Part shown: piece after piece, positions 15,315 to 22,973 of the stretch
How the letters are laid out: each line of letters starts with the position of its first letter
Numbering within the stretch: position 1 is the stretch's first letter
Assembly (NCBI GenBank): GCA_934457145.1
Contig: CAKSHP010000007.1
Coordinates: forward strand, 1 to 64,000
Length of the DNA stretch: 64,000 nt
DNA from: an uncultured Clostridia bacterium
GTDB taxonomy: Bacteria > Bacillota > Clostridia > UBA1381 > UMGS1253
Direction of reading: 5' to 3'
Program-made: the position numbers and the translations under genes
Notes under the pieces: model-generated
Databases searched by the model: none
Seen by the model: the letters and a program-made list of their open reading frames with translations, nothing else
What the model was told of the DNA's origin: nothing

Positions 15315-15587
15315 TTACTTCGACGATTTAGCGCCTGCATGACCTTTGTAGGTTCTTGTAGGAGCAAATTCGCCAAGCTTATGACCTACCATATCCTCAC
15401 TAATGAATACCGGCACATGCTTTCTGCCATCATGAACTGCTATTGTATGACCAACCATTTCAGGGAATATAGTTGATGATCTTGACCATGTCTTTACTAC
15501 GTTTTTCGTATTAGCCTCATTCATTGCAACGATTCTTTTCATTAATCTTTCTTCAACGTAAGGGCCTTTTTTAATGGATCTTCCCAT
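15315..15587 (-). CDS. rpsS: 30S ribosomal protein S19
   Basis: 90 aa with MGRSIKKGPYVEERLMKRIV, TWSRSSTIFPEMVGHTIAVH and GEFAPTRTYKGHAGAKSSK. It sits in the 30S head with S13. It lies 41 nt after rplB. Confidence 0.98.
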   Translation of the reverse strand: MGRSIKKGPYVEERLMKRIVAMNEANTKNVVKTWSRSSTIFPEMVGHTIAVHDGRKHVPVFISEDMVGHKLGEFAPTRTYKGHAGAKSSK

Positions 15588-15628
15588 TCGATTTCCTCCT
15601 TCCGGTCAACATAAAACTTTATGCCAAA

Positions 15629-16459
15629 TTACTTTTCGTTTCTTCTCTTGATAATAAACTTATTGGACTTGTTCTTTTTAGATCTTGTCTTAAGACCAAG
15701 CGCCGGTTTACCCCAGGGTGTTACAGGAGAAGGTCTGCCTATAGGAGACTTACCCTCACCACCGCCGTGAGGATGGTCGCACGGGTTCATTACGCTACCG
15801 CGAACAGTAGGTCGCCAACCCATATGACGTTTTCTTCCGGCCTTACCGATTTTTATGTTTTCATAATCGAGGTTACCAACCTGACCGATTGTTGCCTTAC
15901 AGTCAAGTCTTATCATTCTTACTTCACCGGAGGGCAAACGAACCTGCGCATATCCTCCGTCTTTAGCCATAAGCTGCGCTGCTACACCTGCACTTCTTAC
16001 AAGCTGCGCACCTTTGCCGGGCCAAAGCTCAACATTGTGAATCATTGTACCAACCGGGATATCTGCAATAAACATTGAGTTTCCGGGTTTAATGTCAGCA
16101 CCGTTGCCGTTTTGCAGCACATCGCCCACTTTTAAGCCGAGAGGAGCAATGATATATTTCTTCTCGCCGTCTTCGTACTGTACAAGGGCAATGTTTGCAC
16201 TTCTGTTAGGATCGTATTCGATCGTCAAAACAGTAGCTGTGCCTTCTTTATCTCTTTTGAAGTCGATTACTCTGTATTTTCTGCGATTTCCGCCGCCGCG
16301 ATGACGTATGGTAATCTTGCCGTATGAATTTCTGCCTGCATTCTTTTTAATAGGTTCTAACAATGAACGCTCCGGAGTATTTGTCGTAATTTCTTCGAAA
16401 GCCGACACTGTCATAAATCTTCTTGCAGGAGAAGTAGGATTATACTTTTTAATCGCCAT
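15629..16459 (-). CDS. rplB: 50S ribosomal protein L2
   Basis: 276 aa. The peptidyl-transferase-associated loop is intact (GWRPTVRGSVMNPCDHPHGG followed by GEGKSPIGRPSPVTPWGKPA), including the histidine in the DHPHGGGEG motif. It lies 42 nt after rplW. Confidence 0.98.
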   Translation of the reverse strand: MAIKKYNPTSPARRFMTVSAFEEITTNTPERSLLEPIKKNAGRNSYGKITIRHRGGGNRRKYRVIDFKRDKEGTATVLTIEYDPNRSANIALVQYEDGEKKYIIAPLGLKVGDVLQNGNGADIKPGNSMFIADIPVGTMIHNVELWPGKGAQLVRSAGVAAQLMAKDGGYAQVRLPSGEVRMIRLDCKATIGQVGNLDYENIKIGKAGRKRHMGWRPTVRGSVMNPCDHPHGGGEGKSPIGRPSPVTPWGKPALGLKTRSKKNKSNKFIIKRRNEK

Positions 16460-16501
16460 CCTAATTTCACTCCTTATCTGTTAAATATCAGTTTTTTCAC
16501 T

Positions 16502-16795
16502 TTACGCAATACCATCGAAAAATTCGATTGTTTTGCTGTCTTCCTTAAGCTTTACGATAGCCTTTTTATAGGAAGCGCGTCTTCCTTCGTTAGCGCCCAT
16601 TCTCTTTTTCTTACCGTCCATATTGATGGTGGTAACTTTCATAACGCTTACTCCGAAAATTTCTTCGATTGCTTTTGCAATCTGAATTTTATTTGCACCT
16701 TTGGCAACCTTGAAAGTGTACTTGCGGTCTGCCATCATATCCATCGAACGCTCTGTAACAACAGGCGCTATAATTATATCATGAGCAAATGTCAT
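16502..16795 (-). CDS. rplW: 50S ribosomal protein L23
   Basis: The start is the ATG at 16793-16795 (MTFAHDIIIAPVVTERSMDM), overlapping the TGA of rplD as ATGA. The GTG three codons upstream is too close to the GGAGG site. 97 aa. L23 is the exit-tunnel docking site for trigger factor and SRP. The coupling by 4-nt overlap with rplD is explicit in the sequence. Confidence 0.97.
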   Translation of the reverse strand: MTFAHDIIIAPVVTERSMDMMADRKYTFKVAKGANKIQIAKAIEEIFGVSVMKVTTINMDGKKKRMGANEGRRASYKKAIVKLKEDSKTIEFFDGIA

Positions 16796-17418
16796 AATGC
16801 GCACACCTCCTCAATTTTTTCAATAGCATCTTTTGCCACAATAAACTTTTTGTGGTTTAAAATATCATAAACATTAAGCTCTCCAACGTAGCTTGCGTCT
16901 GCATTTTTAATGTTTCGAATTGAGCAGTAAGCATTTTTATCGTTTTGTGCAGTTACAACCAACGCTTTTTCACTCACGCCGAGCGCAGCAAGCATTTTAA
17001 CAGCAGCTGCGGTTTTAATCTCGTCAAACTTAAGATCTTCAACAACTATAATGTTGTCTTCTGCCGCTTTTGTTGTAAGAGCCATCTTCATAGCAAGCTT
17101 TTTAACCTTCTTATTCAAACGATAAGAATAGTCTCTGGGCTTCGGTGCAAAAACAACACCGCCGCCTGTCCACTGAGGAGCGCGAATGCTTCCCTGTCTT
17201 GCTCTGCCTGTACCTTTCTGTCTCCAGGGCTTAATGCCGCCACCGCGAACTTCCGTACGGGTAAGTGCACTCTGTGTGCCCTGTCTCTGATTGGCAAGGT
17301 AATTTACAACCACGTCGTGGAGCACTGATTTATTTACTTCTACAGCGAATATTTCATCTTTAACTTCAATAGTTCCTTTTTTATCGCCGTTCATGTTGTA
17401 TAAATTCAATGTAGCCAT
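16792..17418 (-). CDS. rplD: 50S ribosomal protein L4
   Basis: 208 aa. The long tunnel loop is present (RTEVRGGGIKPWRQKGTGRA, RQGSIRAPQWTGGGVVFAPK). In gamma-proteobacteria L4 represses the S10 operon through the leader; whether that applies here is not known. It lies 28 nt after rplC. Confidence 0.98.
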   Translation of the reverse strand: MATLNLYNMNGDKKGTIEVKDEIFAVEVNKSVLHDVVVNYLANQRQGTQSALTRTEVRGGGIKPWRQKGTGRARQGSIRAPQWTGGGVVFAPKPRDYSYRLNKKVKKLAMKMALTTKAAEDNIIVVEDLKFDEIKTAAAVKMLAALGVSEKALVVTAQNDKNAYCSIRNIKNADASYVGELNVYDILNHKKFIVAKDAIEKIEEVCAL

Positions 17419-17446
17419 TTACCTACATCCTCCTTTCTTCAAGCAT

Positions 17447-18076
17447 TTACGCCTTTACCGAATTTTTTATAACAATCAATCCGCCCTTTGCACCGGGAAT
17501 ACCGCCCTTTATGCAAATGAGATTGTTTTCTTTATCAACTTTAACTATTTCAAGGTTCTGAACCGTTACCTTGTCAACACCCATGTGTCCGGGAAGCTTC
17601 TTGCCCTTCATAACTTTTGAAGGATCCGAGCATGCGCCCATTGAACCGGAACCTCTGTGATAACCGGAGCCGTGTGCCTTAGGACCGATGTGCTGACCGT
17701 GTCTTTTTATAGAACCGGCAAATCCTTTACCTTTTGAAATACCTGTTACGTCAATCTTGTCGCCTGCGGCAAATGTGTCTACTGCGATCTGATCGCCAAC
17801 ATTAAGAGCATTTACATCATCTAATCTAAACTCTCTTAAAAATCTCTTAATCGGAACGTCTGCCTTAGCAAAATGACCTTTCATAGGTTTGTTTGCAAGC
17901 TTTTCTTTTTTAGCAAGAAAACCAACCTGCACGGCGTCATAACCGTCTGTTTCAACAGTTTTCTTTTGAACAACAACGTTCGGTTCTGCGCTGATAACAG
18001 TTACCGGAACAACTTTTCCGTCTTCCATGAAAATCTGCGTCATACCGATTTTTGTTCCCAAAATTGCTTTTTTCAT
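17447..18076 (-). CDS. rplC: 50S ribosomal protein L3
   Basis: 209 aa with MKKAILGTKIGMTQIFMEDG and the central loop GFAGSIKRHGQHIGPKAHGS, then YHRGSGSMGACSDPSKVMKG that reaches the peptidyl transferase centre. It follows rpsJ by 75 nt. Confidence 0.98.
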   Translation of the reverse strand: MKKAILGTKIGMTQIFMEDGKVVPVTVISAEPNVVVQKKTVETDGYDAVQVGFLAKKEKLANKPMKGHFAKADVPIKRFLREFRLDDVNALNVGDQIAVDTFAAGDKIDVTGISKGKGFAGSIKRHGQHIGPKAHGSGYHRGSGSMGACSDPSKVMKGKKLPGHMGVDKVTVQNLEIVKVDKENNLICIKGGIPGAKGGLIVIKNSVKA

Positions 18077-18151
18077 ATTCCTTTCGTCCTCCTTATAGGT
18101 TATTGGTTTGCAGTAAGGTCTGCAAACTTGACCCGCAACAGCAAATTACTG

Positions 18152-18463
18152 TTACAACTTAATCTCGATGTCAACGCCTGCCGGCAAATCGAGTTTTGTC
18201 AGAGCTTCTATTGTTTTCTGAGTGGGAACGAGCACATCGATTAATCTTTTGTGTGTTCTCATCTCAAACTGCTCTCTCGAATCCTTGTACTTATGAACTG
18301 CGCGAAGAATTGTTACAACTTCTTTTTTTGTGGGAAGCGGGATAGGTCCCGACACCTTTGCGCCTGTTCTCTTGGCTGTTTCAACGATCTTCTCTGCCGA
18401 CTGATCGATTAAAGCATGATCGTAAGCCTTAAGTCTGATTCTGATTGTCTGAGTTGCTGCCAT
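18152..18463 (-). CDS. rpsJ: 30S ribosomal protein S10
   Basis: 103 aa with IRIRLKAYDHALIDQSAEKI and RTHKRLIDVLVPTQKTIEAL. S10 is both a 30S head protein and the NusE partner of NusB in antitermination. AAGGAGGTAAAACTT precedes the ATG. It is the first gene of the superoperon; no tuf, fusA, rpsG or rpsL lies upstream in this genome. Confidence 0.98.
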   Translation of the reverse strand: MAATQTIRIRLKAYDHALIDQSAEKIVETAKRTGAKVSGPIPLPTKKEVVTILRAVHKYKDSREQFEMRTHKRLIDVLVPTQKTIEALTKLDLPAGVDIEIKL

Positions 18464-18776
18464 AAGTTTTACCTCCTTAAACGATTAAAATTTAGTTGTT
18501 CCATACGACAGCACGCACTTTCTAATTTACACCCTGCCGGGTGTTTCCGTATCCCTTTAAATTAAAACCCAGATTTCCCGCCTGTCGGGCATAACCTGGG
18601 CAAAACACGCACCAAAAGCGCAGCGCAGCATCGCTGAGCGCTCTTTTTCTCACAAGGGTGTATACTATTAGTGCAGCGTGACTTGTCGCCCGGTTTCAAG
18701 AATCGGACATTCTCCACAGAAAAACCAAACTTTACAGTCTGCAACCTCCTGTTTCATCGTATGCCTTGTCACAACG
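18464..18776 (-). promoter_or_regulatory. Structured 5' leader of the S10 superoperon
   Basis: About 312 nt between the mapped promoter and rpsJ. It contains, in transcription order, a possible 29-codon leader ORF (18757 to 18668), an AGCGCTC-type GC-rich stem near 18615-18650, and a two-part hairpin (18568-18600) built of CCCAGGTT/AATCTGGG around GCCCG/CGGGC. The last hairpin is followed by only TTTTAATTT, weak for a terminator, so attenuation or ribosomal-protein binding are both possible. The 60-codon frame at 18562-18744 lacks a usable start and was not called. Confidence 0.55.
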
Positions 18777-18782
18777 CTATCT

Positions 18783-18811
18783 ATTATACCGCATTTTCCT
18801 ATATAAATCAA
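18783..18811 (-). promoter_or_regulatory. Promoter of the S10-spc-alpha superoperon
   Basis: Minus strand TTGATT (18806-18811), 17 nt, TATAAT (18783-18788). Upstream is strongly AT-rich, including a perfect 18-bp inverted repeat (18834-18875), fitting a UP-element-boosted promoter. No other promoter of this quality was seen inside the cluster. Confidence 0.75.
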
Positions 18812-18833
18812 GCTTTTTTGCAAAATTAGTTTG

Positions 18834-18875
18834 AAAATTTATATAAAATTTTTCACGAAATTTTATATAAATTTT
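18834..18875. repeat. Perfect AT-only 18-bp inverted repeat upstream of the S10 promoter
   Basis: The arms 18834-18851 and 18858-18875 are exact reverse complements made only of A and T, separated by TTCACG. It begins 23 bp upstream of the -35 box. It may be an UP element or bent DNA, or a regulator site. The surrounding 18464-19083 stretch otherwise holds only the leader, this promoter region and the putative spoIIP promoter. Confidence 0.7.
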
Positions 18876-18996
18876 TGTATATTTTGCACAATGTGTTTTT
18901 TATCCGCTACTGTTGTGTCTTATTGCTGTTTTTTGCTTATTTTTTATTTTGCTGCTAAAAACTAAACAGTAAACAGACTTTTTCGTCCTGTACTTT

Positions 18997-19025
18997 TCAT
19001 ATACCTCCGCTCTGCATCATATAAA
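18997..19025 (+). promoter_or_regulatory. Possible sigma-E promoter of spoIIP
   Basis: TCATATA, 14 nt, CATATAAA resembles the mother-cell sigma-E consensus (KMATATT, 13-14 nt, CATACAHT). It lies 59 nt upstream of the spoIIP ATG. spoIIP is a sigma-E gene in Bacillus subtilis; the match here is by eye. Confidence 0.4.
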
Positions 19026-19083
19026 TATAACTGTATAAGCCTCTCCTTATAAAACCATTTTCAAAAGAAAGCCGGTAAATTTT

Positions 19084-20229
19084 ATGAAGCAAAAAAAATT
19101 TCATGCAGTATTAATAAGTAAATCTTCAATTATAAAATTCTTTGCACTGATTCTTTGTATCGGCACAGCTGTGTATTTTTCAAAACACATTTCTCTGCCG
19201 CGCCTTAACGAAAACAGTTTTTCAAAAATTGCAGACATTGCCCTTGACCTGTCGGTCCCACGCACTAAAAATCAAAAACTCGATTTAGAGTTTAACTTTT
19301 TTGCAAAAACAGCAGTCCGCGCCGCCGGGCTTGAAATATTTTCGCCATACACTTCTTATGAAAACTATACAGATGCTCCATCTGCTCCGGACTCTCTGCC
19401 GTACACTCCTCTTGCCGACTCACCTTCACCGTCACCGAGCGCACCGCCTGTTACAGACAATTCAAATATAGTAGAAAAAACCTTTTCGGGAAAGTATGCC
19501 GCAGTTTCTGTAGATAACAAAACAAATTTCACCATAGACACCTCAGCCTTGTTAAACGCGCCCTTTTCAATAAAACAGCCCGGTTCGGACCCGCTTGTAT
19601 TAATAGTACATACTCACTCAACCGAAAGCTACACACCATCTCAAAATTATAACTACACCCCAACCTCAAACAGCCGTACCACCGATAAAAATTATAATAT
19701 AATACGAGTCGGAGACGAATTTGAAAAAGGGCTTAGAGAAAACGGCATAAATGTTATCCATGACACCTCTTTAAACGACTATCCTTCCTACAACGGCTCT
19801 TACAAAAAAACTCTCGGCGTTATTGAAGATTATTTAAAAAAGTATCCGTCAATACAAATAGTATTGGATGTTCACCGCGACAGTATGACCGCCTCCGACG
19901 GAACCAAATATAAAGTTTCAACCGAAATAGACGGCAAAAAGTGTGCGCAGCTTATGATAGTTGCCGGCACTTCTCAAGGCGGTCTGCCGCACCCCGACTG
20001 GCAGGAAAATTTAAAACTTGCCTTAAAATTTCAAAGCAAGCTGAATTCCGATTATAACAAAATTGCCCGTCCGCTCTCTCTTCGCACGGAACGTTTTAAC
20101 ACCCATGCCACAAAAGGCTCAATGATTATCGAAGTCGGCACCGACGGCAACACGTTAGACGAAGCAATTTTATGCGCATCATATGCGTCAAAGTCAATTG
20201 CAGACGTTATAAAATCTCAGATTAATTAA
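19084..20229 (+). CDS. spoIIP: Stage II sporulation protein P (cell wall amidase/endopeptidase)
   Basis: 381 aa. SpoIIP, together with SpoIID and SpoIIM, degrades septal peptidoglycan so the mother cell can engulf the forespore. A single N-terminal membrane span (about 15-33) is followed by a Pro/Ser linker (98-122). The catalytic domain has HTHSTE (176-181), DVHRDS (262-267) and IIEVGTD (E350), the zinc-binding and catalytic set of the family, and the RPLSLRTERFNTH motif. A GPR protease gene usually precedes spoIIP; here it stands alone, divergent from the ribosomal operon. It is good evidence for a spore-forming lineage. Confidence 0.93.
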   Translation: MKQKKFHAVLISKSSIIKFFALILCIGTAVYFSKHISLPRLNENSFSKIADIALDLSVPRTKNQKLDLEFNFFAKTAVRAAGLEIFSPYTSYENYTDAPSAPDSLPYTPLADSPSPSPSAPPVTDNSNIVEKTFSGKYAAVSVDNKTNFTIDTSALLNAPFSIKQPGSDPLVLIVHTHSTESYTPSQNYNYTPTSNSRTTDKNYNIIRVGDEFEKGLRENGINVIHDTSLNDYPSYNGSYKKTLGVIEDYLKKYPSIQIVLDVHRDSMTASDGTKYKVSTEIDGKKCAQLMIVAGTSQGGLPHPDWQENLKLALKFQSKLNSDYNKIARPLSLRTERFNTHATKGSMIIEVGTDGNTLDEAILCASYASKSIADVIKSQIN

Positions 20230-20235
20230 AAATAA

Positions 20236-20282
20236 AAGGGCATATGCGGCAAACCGAAATCATTTTGCCGCAACGCCCTTTT
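20236..20282. terminator. Bidirectional terminator between spoIIP and the transglutaminase gene
   Basis: GGGC...GCGGCAAA pairs with TTTTGCCGC...GCCC across a 9-nt loop, with A-run before and T-run after. It serves the two convergent genes ending at 20229 and 20312. Confidence 0.7.
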
Positions 20283-20311
20283 AAACAGTACAACTTTCTA
20301 AAAACTCATTT

Positions 20312-21808
20312 TTATTCAATGACCGCCCTGCACATATCAACAGCAGGCATAATATTTTCCAAATCTCCAAAGCACATAACATAAACGCTTTTCGCTCCGC
20401 TTTGCAAAACACTCGCACTTGCGCTGCCGTTTTCAACCTTCGCTGTCTTCACTTCGATTAACTTTCCTTTCGCATTGTACACGGCAAATACAGCTGTTTT
20501 GTTTTCCGCAAGCGATGAAAAGCAGGCCGTTATGTTATACTTATCTCCGCTTTTTGCCGCCTTTGCGCTCATTTTTGCAATAGCAGTCTTTTTTATTTCG
20601 GATTCTTCGTCGTTTGCGCCTCTCCTTAATTCAAAAAACACATAGTCGCCGTCTTTTTGACACGCAATTTTAAATCCGTAAATAGATTTTTCGCCGCTTT
20701 CGTAGCTGTACACGGTCTGAACATTTGAATTTAAATCAATTTTGCATATTTTATCCGGCGTGTTAAAATATATTTCTCCGCCGTAAACATCAAGTCCGCT
20801 AAACACTCCGCTCCAAAAATATCCCGGCTTATCCGCCACGCTCCACCTGTCCGTAAAGCTGTAAACACTCTCACGCACTCCGCTTGAATATGTATATGCT
20901 TCAATCGTTTTTTCAGTCTGGTTAATAAAAAGCCATTTTCCGTTGTAATACGGTATCTTGCTTTTTGCCTCAGACCAAAACGCATTTTCAAACTCCGTGT
21001 CACTCACAGTGTGTTTCATTTGAAAATCGTAATGTCCCGCAGCAGTTATACCTTCATCCGTAACTAAAAAATTATTGTGCATTGCTCTGCCGGCGCTGTC
21101 CGGCAGCGGATCGTCCCACGTCACATCAACATGATACCATTTTCCGTCAATCTTAACAATGTTCCACATGTGGTTCATATTTTCGCTTACCGCATAGTCA
21201 CACTCTATTTTCAGCTTATCCATAACCGCTTTAAACGCAATCGAATATGCCTGGCAGACTCCGCTCTTCGTTTCAAAAAGCTCAAGCGGCGTATACTTTT
21301 CATATGTGGTATCGTATGAAAACTCCGTGCAAAAATAATCGTGCACGCTAAGCACCTTTTCCGCATCGCTCATTTCGTCTTTTGCACAGGACGCAGCCTT
21401 CTGTATCTCATCTTCAAAAAATGCCTTTTTTGCTTTCGCCTGTTCTTTTTCAAAAAGATACACCGGCCTTGCCTCAACAACTATTTTTGTGCTCGGTATG
21501 TATGAACACGGAAACGAACGCGCGCTCACATAAAACAGCTCCGGATTATCATAAACTATGTTGCTTGCAATTAACTGATATTCTTCAAGCGTCAGATTAT
21601 AGCGGCTAAGGTTTATGCTTTCCTTAAAAGCTTTTATTCCCTCAATCAGCTCGCTTCGCGCAGCGTCTAAATTGTCTGCCTCCGCCAGTTCATACACCAT
21701 TTGCGGCATCTTCGGTATCTCCACTGCCGCCTCTTTTGCGCTTGCCGTCATCAATCCGAAAACGAACATCATAAAAAATGCCGTAAAAAACTTTTTCAAA
21801 AAATCCAC
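20312..21808 (-). CDS. Secreted transglutaminase-like (cysteine peptidase fold) protein
   Basis: 498 aa. An N-terminal signal peptide (about 1-24, ending ASA-K) predicts export. The transglutaminase-like core has the triad C185 (KSGVCQAYS), H213 (NHMWNIVKIDGKWYHVDVTW) and D228. The domain is flanked by an N-terminal helical region found in this clostridial subfamily and a long beta-rich C-terminal half (about 270-498). It is probably a peptidase or a cell-wall modifying enzyme; substrate unknown. It is the last gene of the cca-GH42-GH88 operon (37 nt after GH88), an odd companion that may act outside the cell. Confidence 0.75.
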   Translation of the reverse strand: MDFLKKFFTAFFMMFVFGLMTASAKEAAVEIPKMPQMVYELAEADNLDAARSELIEGIKAFKESINLSRYNLTLEEYQLIASNIVYDNPELFYVSARSFPCSYIPSTKIVVEARPVYLFEKEQAKAKKAFFEDEIQKAASCAKDEMSDAEKVLSVHDYFCTEFSYDTTYEKYTPLELFETKSGVCQAYSIAFKAVMDKLKIECDYAVSENMNHMWNIVKIDGKWYHVDVTWDDPLPDSAGRAMHNNFLVTDEGITAAGHYDFQMKHTVSDTEFENAFWSEAKSKIPYYNGKWLFINQTEKTIEAYTYSSGVRESVYSFTDRWSVADKPGYFWSGVFSGLDVYGGEIYFNTPDKICKIDLNSNVQTVYSYESGEKSIYGFKIACQKDGDYVFFELRRGANDEESEIKKTAIAKMSAKAAKSGDKYNITACFSSLAENKTAVFAVYNAKGKLIEVKTAKVENGSASASVLQSGAKSVYVMCFGDLENIMPAVDMCRAVIE

Positions 21809-21845
21809 ATCCCCTCAAGTCGCATTAATTAAAAAACACAAATTT

Positions 21846-22967
21846 TTACCAGTATCCTTTGGATATTCCCATTATTCTGCAAAGCGCCTCCGCAAAATAA
21901 TAATCTCCGTAAATAAGCGACACATTAATATTAATTCCGTTTGGCATGTGTCCTGTTGCTTCGGTTATTATTCCTTCGCTTTCATATTCATATCTGGAGC
22001 TGTAATTTTTATAAAGTTCCTCAACAATTTTCTGTGCTGTCTCTTTGTAGCGCACATCTTTCGTTGCATCATACAGCTCCATAAAGCCGTTTGCAATTAT
22101 TCCCGCTGCCGATGTGTCTCTCGGCACCTGACGGTTTCCTTTAAATATCATATCCCACTTCGGAATAAGGTTTTCCTCCGTAAGCTCTAAGAACTTTTGC
22201 GCACAGCCCTTTGATGTGTGCAAAAACAATTCATTCTTTGTAAATCTGTATGCCATCGCAAAACCGGTAATTGCCCAGCCCTGACCTCTTGCCCAGCAGG
22301 AAGTGTCAGAATATCCCTGATGAGTTTGCTCAAAGCGCGGTGTTCCGTCCGGATTAAACACAAATGTATGCGCCGTTGTGTAATCATCTCTTACAAGATA
22401 TTTCTGTGCAGCCGTTGCGTGCGAATATGCCACATCATAATATTTTTTATCGCCGAACATTTCATAACAGCGCCAGAGAAGAGGCAAATTATACATGCAG
22501 TCAATAATCATTCTGTATAAATTATTTTTTCCAAACTCGCTTTCTCCCCACTGATCCCATGCCTGTATGTACCCGCCGTCTTTTTTAAATCTTTCGCAAA
22601 GCGCATCCGCCGCTTTTTTGCAAATCTCTTTTGAGTGCTCATTTTTAAAGAGCGCATAATCAGCATATGCCGAAGGCGAGAAAAGCATTCCTATGTCGTG
22701 TCCCAAAGATTTTCCCTTTTCGTCTAAAATCTTTTCAAGCTTTACCAAAAGCTTGTCATTTGTATTTTTAAAAATTTCATCTCCGCTCATCTCATAGCAA
22801 AGATAATTTATTCCGGTGTAAAATCCGCCTGTCCAGCCGCAATTTTCACTTCTGTCATATTTTTTATTGTCTGTGCAGTGCGGAAAAGAATCGCCGATTT
22901 TCTCGCAGTTTAATCTCTGTTTTTTTAACACAAAATCCTTAATCTCATTTAACATAGCCTTAACCAT
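21846..22967 (-). CDS. GH88 unsaturated glucuronyl/uronyl hydrolase
   Basis: 373 aa, (alpha/alpha)6 barrel. It would hydrate the 4,5-unsaturated uronic acid left at chain ends by polysaccharide lyases, releasing a free sugar. The two catalytic aspartates are visible as D91 (GHDIGMLF) and D156 (RMIIDCMYNLPLL), with HQGYSDTSCWARGQGWAITG and RDTSAAGIIANGFMELY typical of the family. There is no signal peptide, so it acts in the cytoplasm on imported oligosaccharides. GH105 is a related alternative. Two ATGs are possible (22967 or four codons later). It lies 6 nt after the GH42 gene. Confidence 0.85.
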   Translation of the reverse strand: MVKAMLNEIKDFVLKKQRLNCEKIGDSFPHCTDNKKYDRSENCGWTGGFYTGINYLCYEMSGDEIFKNTNDKLLVKLEKILDEKGKSLGHDIGMLFSPSAYADYALFKNEHSKEICKKAADALCERFKKDGGYIQAWDQWGESEFGKNNLYRMIIDCMYNLPLLWRCYEMFGDKKYYDVAYSHATAAQKYLVRDDYTTAHTFVFNPDGTPRFEQTHQGYSDTSCWARGQGWAITGFAMAYRFTKNELFLHTSKGCAQKFLELTEENLIPKWDMIFKGNRQVPRDTSAAGIIANGFMELYDATKDVRYKETAQKIVEELYKNYSSRYEYESEGIITEATGHMPNGININVSLIYGDYYFAEALCRIMGISKGYW

Positions 22968-22973
22968 CCTTGT

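Noticed and set aside
3642..18600. A dispersed small repeat family from similar GCCCG/CGGGC hairpins at 3642, 5340 and 18570
   Set aside because: The cores share only five or six bases with different loops and flanks. Similarity is what any GC stem would show.
18562..18744. 60-codon minus-strand frame in the S10 leader
   Set aside because: It needs a TTG directly abutting the AGGAGG, leaving no spacing. Composition is cysteine- and arginine-rich without family resemblance. The region is better explained as structured leader.
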